The notes under the pieces: model-generated | What the model saw: the letters and a program-made list of their open reading frames with translations, nothing else | Database searches by the model: none | Told to the model about the DNA's origin: nothing | Made by a program: the position numbers and the translations under genes | In this document: piece after piece, positions 7,263 to 16,627 of the stretch | How the letters are laid out: the number at the start of each line of letters is the position of its first letter | How positions within the stretch are numbered: the stretch's first letter is position 1 | From: Ginsengibacter hankyongi | GTDB lineage: Bacteria > Bacteroidota > Bacteroidia > Chitinophagales > Chitinophagaceae | Direction of reading: 5' to 3' | Length of the DNA stretch: 64,000 nt | Assembly (NCBI RefSeq): GCF_008710285.1 | Contig: NZ_VYQF01000002.1 | Span: forward strand, 558,001 to 622,000

Positions 7263-9134
7263 CTACCTTCCAAACATCTTATCCAACTCATCTTTTTTAA
7301 ATTCCAAAAACACGGGCTTACCGTTAGGAGTTGTGTTGCAAATTTCACAGGCAAACAATTCTTCAACCAAAGAAGTAATTTCTTTTTTGTCCAGAAATGT
7401 TCCCGCCTTTACTGATTGCTGCCATGCCATCGAACGCAATAATTTTTCTCTTTTACTGAAACTAACGTCCATGCTAAAGTGCTTATATTGTTCCAGCATT
7501 TTTTCCAAAGCAACTTTTTCATTACCGTCGGTTACATCGGCAGGCGAACCTTGTATTACAAAAGTATTTTTGCCAAACGCTTCTACCTGGAAACCCAATA
7601 CATTCAGGTCGGGAAGCAATTCATTTATTAAAATGGCATCTGCAGGAGTAACTTCCAGTGTTACAGGAAAAAGGTTTCTTTGAATGGCGATAGGCTTACC
7701 TTTCATGGCATATACGAAGCGCTCATACAAAATACGTTCATGTGCATTTTGCTGGTGAATTACGATAAATCCATTTTCGTTCTCCGCAATAATAAAAGCT
7801 TTATGCACCTGCACATACTCTTCAGCAGAAGGCTTTTTATTAGGCTTAACAGCATCTGCATGCCTGTTAAAAGTAGAAAAGGTATCAGCAGGTTTACTCT
7901 TTTCGGAAGACGGTATTGGTGGAAAGCCGTGTTGCTTCGTTAATATTTGTTCAACATTTTTCGGTGTGTCCCATTGCTCCAGGTCACTTTTACTATTGAT
8001 AAAATGTGCCTGGTTTTTTTGGGTAAACGTTTTATATAACGATGAGCCTGCAATTGAATTTTGTTTTTCAGAAGTGAAAGGCTGACTAACGGCCTCAGTG
8101 TGCTGGATAGACGAATCTAATTCAAAATCCAAAGTGGGTGTTACGCTGTACTGCGCCAGCGCATGCTTTACGGCAGATTGCACAAATGCATAAATAATTT
8201 TTTCGTCTTCAAATTTTATCTCCTGCTTGGTGGGATGTACATTAATATCAAGCCTTGAAGGATCCAGGTCAATAAACAAAGTGTACATCGGGAAACTGTC
8301 TTTCGCAATCATATCGCTGAAGGCATTCATCACCGCATGATTAAGGTAAGCGCTTTTTATAAAACGATTATTTACAAAAAAATACTGATCACCTCTTGTT
8401 TTCTTTGCAGTTTCAGGTTTGCCCACAAAACCATAAATATTTAAGTAATCCGTTTCTTCTTTTACACTTACCAGGTTCGCATTATAGTTACTTCCCAATA
8501 TTTGAATAATTCTTTGTTTTAAAGATCCTCTCTCCAGGTGAAAAATTTCCTGTCCGTTAGAGGTAAGCGAAAAGAAAATGTTAGGGAAAGCCATCGCCAC
8601 ACGAATAAATTCATCTACAATATGTCTTAATTCAGAAGCATTGCTTTTTAAAAAATTTCTTCTTGCAGGCACATTAAAGAATAAATTTTTCATCGCAATA
8701 TTGGTTCCTTCAGGAGTAGCTACCGGTTCCTGGGTAATCACCACACTGTTTTCTATTTCGATAAAAGTGCCTATAGTTTCCCCGGGCTTTTTAGTTTTTA
8801 ATTCAACTTGCGCTACACCGGCAATGCTTGCAAGCGCTTCGCCGCGAAACCCCATTGTCTTTATATGAAAGAGGTCGTCGATATTTTTTATTTTGGAAGT
8901 TGCATGCCGCTCAAAGCTCATCCTGGCATCAGTTTCGCTCATTCCTTTTCCGTTATCAATAACCTGAATCAAAGCCTTACCTGCGTCGTTTACAAAAAGT
9001 TTTATTTCAGTTGCACCAGCGTCCACAGCATTTTCCAGCAATTCTTTCACAGCACTGGCAGGCCGCTGAATTACCTCGCCGGCGGCTATTTGGTTAGCAA
9101 TATTTTCAGGTAATAAATTAATAATATCAGCCAA
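7263..9134 (-). CDS. mutL: DNA mismatch repair protein MutL
   Basis: MutL couples mismatch recognition by MutS to strand processing. The 623-residue protein has the GHKL ATPase domain (ELLENAVDAGA, DNGKGM, GFRGEALASIAGVA), the transducer domain ending near 330, a long linker and the C-terminal dimerisation domain. The start is TTG, giving MADIINLLPENIANQIAAGE, the conserved MutL amino terminus; no ATG lies upstream in frame. The endonuclease motif DQHA(x)2E(x)4E of many bacterial MutLs is altered near residue 460 (HQQNAHERILYE), and the usual CPHGRP motif near the C terminus reads TPNGKP. This MutL may therefore lack nicking activity. The gene is monocistronic and convergent with the SRPBCC gene. 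Confidence 0.95.
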   Translation of the reverse strand: MADIINLLPENIANQIAAGEVIQRPASAVKELLENAVDAGATEIKLFVNDAGKALIQVIDNGKGMSETDARMSFERHATSKIKNIDDLFHIKTMGFRGEALASIAGVAQVELKTKKPGETIGTFIEIENSVVITQEPVATPEGTNIAMKNLFFNVPARRNFLKSNASELRHIVDEFIRVAMAFPNIFFSLTSNGQEIFHLERGSLKQRIIQILGSNYNANLVSVKEETDYLNIYGFVGKPETAKKTRGDQYFFVNNRFIKSAYLNHAVMNAFSDMIAKDSFPMYTLFIDLDPSRLDINVHPTKQEIKFEDEKIIYAFVQSAVKHALAQYSVTPTLDFELDSSIQHTEAVSQPFTSEKQNSIAGSSLYKTFTQKNQAHFINSKSDLEQWDTPKNVEQILTKQHGFPPIPSSEKSKPADTFSTFNRHADAVKPNKKPSAEEYVQVHKAFIIAENENGFIVIHQQNAHERILYERFVYAMKGKPIAIQRNLFPVTLEVTPADAILINELLPDLNVLGFQVEAFGKNTFVIQGSPADVTDGNEKVALEKMLEQYKHFSMDVSFSKREKLLRSMAWQQSVKAGTFLDKKEITSLVEELFACEICNTTPNGKPVFLEFKKDELDKMFGR

Positions 9135-9308
9135 AATTTTATTCTTTTTTAATCGGTAAAATTAAGGATTATCTGTGGGTGTTTAATTTAAGTTTTGAAT
9201 TGTTTAACGGCAAATTTACCATCCGGAAATATAAATGTCTTGTGTAGCACCGGTCAAAAACCATAATTGTTTAACTTGTGCCCTACTTAAAAAAATATAT
9301 ACCTCCTG

Positions 9309-12300
9309 ATGACAAAATTTCTTCTTAGCAGCTTGTTTCTTATTTCAATTTCTACCACAACATTTTCACAAGTACAAAAAAACATGCATGCTCAACATTG
9401 GGCCGATAGTGTGTTTAATACTTTGAACGACGACCAGAGAATTGCACAACTGATGGTATTGCGGGAGAGCAGCTATACTAAAGATGGGCCTGTGTACTAC
9501 GATTCTTTAATTACAGATGCCATTACAAAATATGATATTGGCGGAATTTGCCTGTTCCAGGGCGGTCCGGTACAACAGGCTAATTTCATCAACTATTTTC
9601 AAAGCATTGCAAAAACGCCCCTGATGGTTTGTATTGACGGCGAATGGGGATTAGGAATGCGGCAGGATAGTGTTATTCCATTGAATCATCAAATGATGTT
9701 AGGTGCCGTTAATGACACTTCTATCGTGGCTGCTTATGGTAAAGTTGTAGCTGAACAATGCAAACGGGAAGGCATACACGTAAATTTTGCACCAGTAGTT
9801 GACATCAATAATAATCCTGATAATCCCGTAATCAATGACAGGTCTTTTGGCGAAAATAAGTATAAGGTTGCCCAATATGGCGTTACTTATATGAAAGCTA
9901 TGCAAAACGAAGGTGTGCTGGCATGTGCCAAACATTTTCCCGGCCACGGCGATGTTTCCGTTGATTCTCACCTGGATCTTCCTGTGATAAATAAAAGTAT
10001 GAAGCAATTGGATTCATTAGAATTATATCCATTTGAACAGATGTTTAAAGCAGGAGTTGGAAGTGTAATGATTGCACATTTATACATTCCTGCAATTGAT
10101 TCAACGCCCAATACAGCAACTTCTTTATCTAAAAATAATGTTACAGGTTTATTGAGAAATAAACTGCATTTTAACGGTCTCACTTTTACCGATGCTTTGG
10201 GAATGAAGGGTGTTGCGAAGTTCTTTCCTGGTGGCCAGATTGCAGCGCAGTCGCTGATTGCCGGCAATGATATGCTTTGCCTGCCTGAAGATGTTGCAAC
10301 ATCTATTGCAAAAATCAGGGAAGCAATTGACAGCAATAAATTAAGCTGGAACGATATATATGCAAAGTGTAAAAAAGTTTTGGAATATAAATATTTGTAT
10401 GGAGTTGCGCACACAAAACCTATTGACACCACTAATCTTGTAAAAGACCTGAACTCTGGGGTGGATGATGTAAGGAAATTAGTGGCCGATAATGCAATCA
10501 CCTTGTTAAAAAATAAGGATAAACGCTTTTTTCCTCTATCACCTTTTAACACGGACAGGGACATTGCTTATGTAGGAATTGGGATTGACAGCGCCAATGC
10601 ATTTGCACAAAGAATGAAGGATGATTATAATGCAGATCTCTTTTATTTTAATTATAAAGAAGACAGCACAAGAATTTTATCTACTGTGGAACTTATAAAA
10701 AAGCGCTATAAATCGGTGGTAATTGGTGTTCACAATTATGCACGCTACCCACGGAATAATTTTGGCATTAGCGGATATGCATTGAGTTTAATAAATAAGA
10801 TACTGGAAAACAATAAGGCAATCATTTTCGACTTTGGAAATCCTTATGCACTTAAAAACTTTTGTGATGCAGATAATCTCGTTGCATGTTATGAGGATGA
10901 TTCAATTACGCAAAATGCAGCAGCGGATATTCTTGAAGGAAAAATACTTGCCAAAGGAACCCTGCCCGTTACCGTTTGTTCAACATATAAATACGGAAGC
11001 GGAATTTTGCCAAAAAGCATCATGCCGTTTGCAACACCTGGGCAAGAAGGTTTAAACGGTTTGCAAATGACACGCAATATTGATTCAATTGCTTTAGCAG
11101 GAATTGAAGGACATGCATACCCGGGCTGCGTGGTTTTGATTGCCCGCCATGGAAAAATTGTTTTTGAAAAAGCGTATGGTAAATACAATTACGATACACC
11201 GGAACCTGTCAATCTGAATTCAATTTATGATATGGCATCGGTAACAAAAATTTGCGCTACTACCCTGGGCGTTATGAAATTGTATGACGAGGGCAAATTA
11301 CGACTGGATAAAACATTGGGGACCTATCTGCCATGGGTAAGAAAAAGTGACAAAAAAAATCTAAATATAAAAAAGATATTACTTCACCAGGCAGGCCTTG
11401 TTGCTGATGTTGTTTTTTATAAGAAAACGGTTGATCCGGTTACGGGCAAGCCCCTGCCTCAATATTTCCGTCCCGACTCATCAGCTAAATTTAATGTGAG
11501 AGTTGCAGAGCATTTGTATTTACGAAGAGATTATGCGGATTCGATGAACCAAAGCATTGTTGACAGCAAACTTCTTCCTGGTAATGAATATGTTTACAGC
11601 GACAATGATTTCATTTTGATGGCGGATGTTGTCAAGGCTATTTCCGGGTTGAGAATAAATAAGTATGTCGATAAATATTTCTACAAACCGATGGGGCTTC
11701 ATTCCATAGGGTTTAATCCCAGGAACAGGTTTGATACCAATTTGGTAGCTCCCACAGAAGTGGATCAATATTTCAGATACCAACATTTGCATGCAGATGT
11801 TCATGATGAGGGAAGCGCCATGTTTGGCGGAGATGCAGGCCACGCAGGCTTATTCAGCAATGCAGAAGATATAGGAGCCATCCTGCAAATGTTTTTAGAT
11901 GGCGGGCGCTTTAATGGCAAACAATACATTAAGCCTTCAACATTAAAATTATTTACTGCTTATAATTCAAGTATCAGCAGGCGTGGCATTGCATTCGATA
12001 AACCAGAAAAAGATAATTACACCACAACAGATCCTCATCCTTATCCTTCAAGGTTTGCATCACCACTTACTTTTGGGCATACAGGTTATACGGGTACCTG
12101 TATTTGGGTCGATCCGAAATATGATTTGGTTTACGTATTTTTAAGTAATCGTGTGAATCCAACAAGAAGTACAGATTTATATAGATTAAATATAAGAGGA
12201 TCTATTGAAGATGCCGTTTACAAAGCGATGGTTCCGGCTATTCCCGAAGTGTTGAAAAGAGAAGAATTAGAAAAGCAGGAATTGGAAAAAGTAGGATTTG

Positions 12301-12314
12301 GGAATTCGGAGTAA
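9309..12314 (+). CDS. Secreted GH3 beta-N-acetylhexosaminidase fused to a serine hydrolase (beta-lactamase fold)
   Basis: A 1001-residue exported protein with a signal peptide (about 1-20, ending TTTFSQ). The first half is a glycoside hydrolase family 3 domain with the NagZ-type signature KHFPGHGD near 208-215 and the catalytic His-Asp pair in SVDSHLDLP. It probably removes N-acetylglucosamine from peptidoglycan fragments. A GH3 C-terminal domain follows (about 380-580). The last 400 residues form a class C-like serine hydrolase with SxxK (SVTK, near 643), YSDN (near 763) and HTG (near 923), so a D,D-peptidase or esterase is more likely than true beta-lactam resistance. This fusion is known in Bacteroidota and suggests combined glycan and peptide trimming of muropeptides. 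It is transcribed alone. Confidence 0.92.
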   Translation: MTKFLLSSLFLISISTTTFSQVQKNMHAQHWADSVFNTLNDDQRIAQLMVLRESSYTKDGPVYYDSLITDAITKYDIGGICLFQGGPVQQANFINYFQSIAKTPLMVCIDGEWGLGMRQDSVIPLNHQMMLGAVNDTSIVAAYGKVVAEQCKREGIHVNFAPVVDINNNPDNPVINDRSFGENKYKVAQYGVTYMKAMQNEGVLACAKHFPGHGDVSVDSHLDLPVINKSMKQLDSLELYPFEQMFKAGVGSVMIAHLYIPAIDSTPNTATSLSKNNVTGLLRNKLHFNGLTFTDALGMKGVAKFFPGGQIAAQSLIAGNDMLCLPEDVATSIAKIREAIDSNKLSWNDIYAKCKKVLEYKYLYGVAHTKPIDTTNLVKDLNSGVDDVRKLVADNAITLLKNKDKRFFPLSPFNTDRDIAYVGIGIDSANAFAQRMKDDYNADLFYFNYKEDSTRILSTVELIKKRYKSVVIGVHNYARYPRNNFGISGYALSLINKILENNKAIIFDFGNPYALKNFCDADNLVACYEDDSITQNAAADILEGKILAKGTLPVTVCSTYKYGSGILPKSIMPFATPGQEGLNGLQMTRNIDSIALAGIEGHAYPGCVVLIARHGKIVFEKAYGKYNYDTPEPVNLNSIYDMASVTKICATTLGVMKLYDEGKLRLDKTLGTYLPWVRKSDKKNLNIKKILLHQAGLVADVVFYKKTVDPVTGKPLPQYFRPDSSAKFNVRVAEHLYLRRDYADSMNQSIVDSKLLPGNEYVYSDNDFILMADVVKAISGLRINKYVDKYFYKPMGLHSIGFNPRNRFDTNLVAPTEVDQYFRYQHLHADVHDEGSAMFGGDAGHAGLFSNAEDIGAILQMFLDGGRFNGKQYIKPSTLKLFTAYNSSISRRGIAFDKPEKDNYTTTDPHPYPSRFASPLTFGHTGYTGTCIWVDPKYDLVYVFLSNRVNPTRSTDLYRLNIRGSIEDAVYKAMVPAIPEVLKREELEKQELEKVGFGNSE

Positions 12315-12404
12315 ACAAACGGATATTTTATTTTGTTCCATCAACTTTTAATTAACGTTTTAACTTATAAACCAATTAAATATTAACCTTAAAACATTTC
12401 AATC

Positions 12405-14342
12405 ATGGAATATCCTTATCAGATAAAAACATTTGAAGAATACCAAAAAAACTATAAGGAAAGTGTTGAAAATCCTGAAAAGTTCTGGGGCGATGTTGCC
12501 GATAATTTTTTCTGGCGTAAGAAATGGGATAAAGTTCTTGAATGGAATTTTAAAGAACCAAAGATTGAATGGTTCAAGGGCGCTAAGTTGAACATTACTG
12601 AAAACTGTATCGACCGACATCTTGAAACGATGGGCGAAAAACCAGCTATCATCTGGGAACCTAACAACCCGGAAGAAAGAACGAGGGTTGTTACGTATTC
12701 AAGATTGCATAAAAGAGTTTGCCAGTTTGCGCAAGTGTTGCTGAACAATGGTGTAAAAAAGGGAGATCGTGTTTGCATCTATATGGGCATGGTTCCCGAG
12801 CTGGCTTACGCGGTTTTAGGCTGCGCAAGAATAGGTGCAATTCACAGTGTAATCTTCGGCGGATTTTCTGCACAAAGTATTGCAGACCGCTTGTACGATG
12901 CCAATGCAGAATTTATTGTAACCTGCGATGGCGCTTATCGGGGAGGCAAAGCTATTCCTTTAAAGAGTATTATTGATGATGCGTTAATTGGTAACCGGAC
13001 CGTAAAAAAAGTAATCGTTTATACGAGAACAAGAACGCCGGTTTCGATGCTGAAAGGTCGGGATATTTGGTGGGAAGATGAAATGGAGTATGCAGAAGCG
13101 CAAATTGAGAAGGACAACGTGATAACAATGCCTGCGACAGAAATGGATGCAGAAGATCCACTTTTTATTTTGTATACATCAGGATCAACGGGTAAACCTA
13201 AAGGAGTAGTTCATACTTGTGGAGGTTATATGGTATGGACAGGCTACACATTTGTAAATGTTTTTCAATATAAACCCGGCGAAGTACATTTTTGTACAGC
13301 AGACATCGGCTGGATAACGGGCCATAGTTATATTTTATATGGTCCGCTAAGTGCCGGTGCTACTAGTGTGATGTTTGAAGGAATTCCTACGTATCCTGAT
13401 GCAGGAAGGTTCTGGGATATTGTAGATAAATACAAAGTAAATATTTTGTACACCGCGCCAACTGCCATTAGAAGTTTAATGAGTTATGGAATGGATCCGT
13501 TAAAAGGAAAAGATCTTTCATCTTTAAAAGTATTGGGTACTGTTGGTGAGCCTATCAATGAAGAAGCATGGCATTGGTATGATGAAAATATTGGAAAACA
13601 TAATTGTCCTGTGGTAGATACCTGGTGGCAAACCGAAACCGGTGGCATTTTAATTTCCAACCTGGCTGGGGTTACTCCATCTAAACCAAGCTGGGCGACC
13701 TTACCTATGCCTGGCGTGCAACCCGTACTGGTAGATGAACGTGGAAAAGAAATAACAGAACCTGATGAGCATGGTTTATTAAAAGGTAATCTTTGCATTA
13801 AAGCTCCCTGGCCCGGCATTTTAAGAACTACTTATGGCGATCATGAACGCTGCCGCACCAACTATTTTGCTTCTTATGAAAATTTGTACTTCACAGGTGA
13901 TGGTGCATTAAAAGATAAAGACGGAAACTATAGGATAACGGGAAGGGTAGACGACGTTTTGAATGTAAGCGGCCACCGCATAGGAACCGCCGAAGTTGAG
14001 AACGCTATTAACATGCATACGAATGTTGTTGAAAGCGCTGTTGTAGGTTTTCCTCACAATATAAAAGGGCAAGGCATTTATGCTTTTGTTATTACAGAAA
14101 AAAATACTCACGAAGATGAACGTGCAAAGAACGATATTCTCGAAACTGTAGCAAGAATAATCGGACCTATTGCTAAACCAGATAAAATTCAATTTGTAAA
14201 TGGTTTACCAAAAACAAGAAGTGGAAAAATAATGCGTCGCATTCTCAGGAAAATTGCTGAAGGAGAAACGGAAAATCTTGGCGATACTACAACGCTGCTT
14301 GATCCGGGAATTGTAGATGAAATAAAACAGAATAAAGTGTAA
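12405..14342 (+). CDS. acs: Acetyl-CoA synthetase
   Basis: AMP-forming acetate:CoA ligase of 645 residues, the full family length. The N-terminal ACAS_N segment is followed by the P-loop-like YTSGSTGKPKG near residue 255, the TWWQTETGG motif near 405, the hinge region (YFTGDGALKDKDGNYRITGR) and the C-terminal KTRSGKIMRR, whose second lysine (about 609) is the usual catalytic and acetylation site. It activates acetate for central metabolism in the cytoplasm. The start follows a 90-base AT-rich spacer after the GH3 fusion gene. Eighteen bases separate it from the following hydrolase, so the two may share a transcript. Confidence 0.97.
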   Translation: MEYPYQIKTFEEYQKNYKESVENPEKFWGDVADNFFWRKKWDKVLEWNFKEPKIEWFKGAKLNITENCIDRHLETMGEKPAIIWEPNNPEERTRVVTYSRLHKRVCQFAQVLLNNGVKKGDRVCIYMGMVPELAYAVLGCARIGAIHSVIFGGFSAQSIADRLYDANAEFIVTCDGAYRGGKAIPLKSIIDDALIGNRTVKKVIVYTRTRTPVSMLKGRDIWWEDEMEYAEAQIEKDNVITMPATEMDAEDPLFILYTSGSTGKPKGVVHTCGGYMVWTGYTFVNVFQYKPGEVHFCTADIGWITGHSYILYGPLSAGATSVMFEGIPTYPDAGRFWDIVDKYKVNILYTAPTAIRSLMSYGMDPLKGKDLSSLKVLGTVGEPINEEAWHWYDENIGKHNCPVVDTWWQTETGGILISNLAGVTPSKPSWATLPMPGVQPVLVDERGKEITEPDEHGLLKGNLCIKAPWPGILRTTYGDHERCRTNYFASYENLYFTGDGALKDKDGNYRITGRVDDVLNVSGHRIGTAEVENAINMHTNVVESAVVGFPHNIKGQGIYAFVITEKNTHEDERAKNDILETVARIIGPIAKPDKIQFVNGLPKTRSGKIMRRILRKIAEGETENLGDTTTLLDPGIVDEIKQNKV

Positions 14343-14360
14343 CAGCTGATAGTTTCTTTT

Positions 14361-15299
14361 ATGAAAAGATTTTTCAAAATATTTCTCTGGATACTTTTAA
14401 TTTTTTTTATACTGATTAATTTCATCAGTGCAACCAACGCATATAAGTTTACCCATTTTTATAATCCGGGAGAGGTTGTTATAAAACCCGGAAACAAAAA
14501 AAATACCTGGGATGATGTTAAAGACATTTTTCTCGGAAAAGATTATATCAAGAAAAAAAACATTCCTATTCCTGATCATTTTTCAAAGGTTATCATTACC
14601 ACAAAAGACAATATAAAATTAGAAGGCTGGTATACTGACGCTAAAAATCCCGCAGGCTCTGTTGCTTTGTTTCATGGTTATGGAGAAAACAAAAGCGATA
14701 TACTGGAGGAGGGAAAAGCGTTTTTAAATATGGGCTATAACGTGCTGCTGATGGACTTTCGAGGACAGGGAAGCAGCGGTGGCAACACTTGCACCATTGG
14801 TTACAAGGAAGCGGAAGATGTAAACCTTGCTTATAATTTTCTAAAAAATAAGGGCGAAAAAAATATTGTTCTTTGGGGCATTTCAATGGGCGCTGCAGCA
14901 GTTGCGCACGCCATAGATGAATATCATCTTCAACCTGATAAAGTGATTTTAGAAATGCCTTTTGCAACCATGGAAAATGCGGTGGAAGGCCAGGTGAGAT
15001 TAATGCATTTACCGGAAGAGCCTTTGTCAATACTATTAACTTTTTGGGGTGGAATTGAACATGGGTTCTGGGCATTTAAAGTTAACCCATATGAATATGT
15101 AAAAGAGATTCATTGCCCCGTGTTAATGCAGGTTGGCTTAAATGATGTAAGGGTTACTCCGGCAGAAAGAAAAGAAGTTTTTGAAAATCTTCGGCAGCCA
15201 AAACAACTGGTAATTTATAATAACAGCGGTCATGAATCTCTTTGTAAAAAAGAACCTTTGAAATGGCTGGCAAGCGTGTCTGCATTTCTTAACAGTTAA
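14361..15299 (+). CDS. Membrane-anchored alpha/beta hydrolase
   Basis: A 312-residue alpha/beta hydrolase with one N-terminal transmembrane helix or uncleaved signal (about 7-25). The fold is supported by an oxyanion loop (VALFHGYGENKSD), the strand LLMDFRGQGSSGG, the nucleophile elbow GISMG near residue 172-176 (Ser nucleophile) and a C-terminal catalytic His in the SGHESL stretch, with an Asp in VGLNDVRV. It resembles the YfhR/Bem46-like and serine-aminopeptidase-like groups. The substrate is unknown. It lies 18 bases after acs and ends three bases before queA, so the three genes may be co-transcribed. Confidence 0.82.
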   Translation: MKRFFKIFLWILLIFFILINFISATNAYKFTHFYNPGEVVIKPGNKKNTWDDVKDIFLGKDYIKKKNIPIPDHFSKVIITTKDNIKLEGWYTDAKNPAGSVALFHGYGENKSDILEEGKAFLNMGYNVLLMDFRGQGSSGGNTCTIGYKEAEDVNLAYNFLKNKGEKNIVLWGISMGAAAVAHAIDEYHLQPDKVILEMPFATMENAVEGQVRLMHLPEEPLSILLTFWGGIEHGFWAFKVNPYEYVKEIHCPVLMQVGLNDVRVTPAERKEVFENLRQPKQLVIYNNSGHESLCKKEPLKWLASVSAFLNS

Positions 15300-15302
15300 T
15301 GC

Positions 15303-16343
15303 ATGCATCCAAAAGATATCTCCATAAACGACTACGATTATGTTTTGCCGGAAGAAAAAATTGCCTTCTTCCCATTAGAAGGAAGAGATCAATCCAAATT
15401 ATTGATCTATAAAAATGATGAGATTAAAGAAGATATTTATCTCAATGTTGCCAATTATTTACCTGCAAAAAGTTTTCTTGTGTTTAATGATACAAAAGTT
15501 ATTAATGCAAGAATTTTATTTACAAAACTAACGGGAGGTGTAATCGAAATTTTTTGCCTCGAACCTTATGAAGCAGTAAATGATTATACCATTGTTCTTC
15601 AGAAAAAAAAATCGGTAAGGTGGAAATGCATGATTGGGGGCGCAGGAAAATGGAAACAAAAATATCTTGAAAAAAAAATTATAATTGATAATGATGAAGT
15701 AATACTAAAGGCCCAACTCGTTGAAAAATTAAGTGATGCTTATGTTGTTGAGTTAAGTTGGGAACCCGGTGAATATTCATTTGCAGAAATAATAGAACGT
15801 GCAGGAACAACTCCCCTACCTCCTTATATCAAAAGAGAGGCTGGTGAAAGTGATGCAGAAAGATACCAAACCGTTTATTCAAAATATGAAGGCTCAGTTG
15901 CTGCGCCAACTGCGGGATTACACTTTACCCAAAAAATATTTTCTTCTTTAAAAGAAAAAAATATTGATACAGGTTTTGTTACACTTCATGTAGGTGCAGG
16001 AACTTTTAAGCCTGTGAAGAGTGAAACAATGGAAGGCCACGAGATGCATGCAGAATGGATTGATGTTTCAGCAACTTTTATTGAGCAGCTTATACAAAAT
16101 ATACATCACGGTATATTTTGCGTTGGAACCACTTCCGTAAGAACCGTTGAAAGCCTTTACTGGATGGGTGTTAAAGCAATGCTTTATCCAAACGCAACTA
16201 TGGAAGAACTTGAAATAAAACAATGGGAAGTTTATGAAAATGATATGGTGAATAATTCTTGTAGTGCCAAAGAAGCATTAAAATCTTTGCTGACCTTTCT
16301 TCGTAAAAAAAAACAGGAAGACTTTTTACAAGAACACAAATAA
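15303..16343 (+). CDS. queA: QueA, S-adenosylmethionine:tRNA ribosyltransferase-isomerase, frameshifted
   Basis: QueA transfers the ribosyl part of SAM to preQ1-modified tRNA in queuosine biosynthesis. The frame opens with MHPKDISINDYDYVLPEEKI and carries family blocks PLPPYIKR, ERYQTVYSKYEGSVAAPTAGLHFT, LHVGAGTFKPV and HEMHAEW. It stops early at 16343 after the A9 run at 16305-16313. The missing C-terminal part is encoded in another phase immediately after (16313-16531). One extra A, or two fewer, would restore an intact protein of about 409 residues. A homopolymer sequencing error, slippage or true inactivation could explain this. Confidence 0.92.
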   Translation: MHPKDISINDYDYVLPEEKIAFFPLEGRDQSKLLIYKNDEIKEDIYLNVANYLPAKSFLVFNDTKVINARILFTKLTGGVIEIFCLEPYEAVNDYTIVLQKKKSVRWKCMIGGAGKWKQKYLEKKIIIDNDEVILKAQLVEKLSDAYVVELSWEPGEYSFAEIIERAGTTPLPPYIKREAGESDAERYQTVYSKYEGSVAAPTAGLHFTQKIFSSLKEKNIDTGFVTLHVGAGTFKPVKSETMEGHEMHAEWIDVSATFIEQLIQNIHHGIFCVGTTSVRTVESLYWMGVKAMLYPNATMEELEIKQWEVYENDMVNNSCSAKEALKSLLTFLRKKKQEDFLQEHK

Positions 16344-16531
16344 TTATAGCTCCCGGTTATCAATTTAAAATTGTAAAAGGAATGATAACCAATTTTCATC
16401 AACCTAAATCAACTTTATTATTATTGGTGGCTGCTATGGCCGGGGAAAAATGGAAATCAATTTATGAATATGCGCTCAATAATAATTTCCGATTTTTAAG
16501 CTACGGAGATGGGTGTTTGATTTATGGATAA
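16313..16531 (+). pseudogene. queA: Displaced C-terminal part of QueA
   Basis: In the -1 phase relative to the upstream queA frame, this stretch encodes TQIIIAPGYQFKIVKG, TNFHQPKSTLLLLVAAM and FRFLSYGDGCLIYG, which are the conserved carboxy-terminal blocks of QueA, and ends at TAA 16529-16531. It has no start codon of its own in a plausible place. It belongs with the preceding gene and is separated from it only by the A9 homopolymer at 16305-16313. Confidence 0.9.
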
Positions 16532-16627
16532 TTTGTTGAAATAAATATTATACTATTTATTGAACGATAATATTGTGAACTGGAAGTTATTTAGAGTGAT
16601 CTATTCAGGCAACAGTGAAGCTAATTA

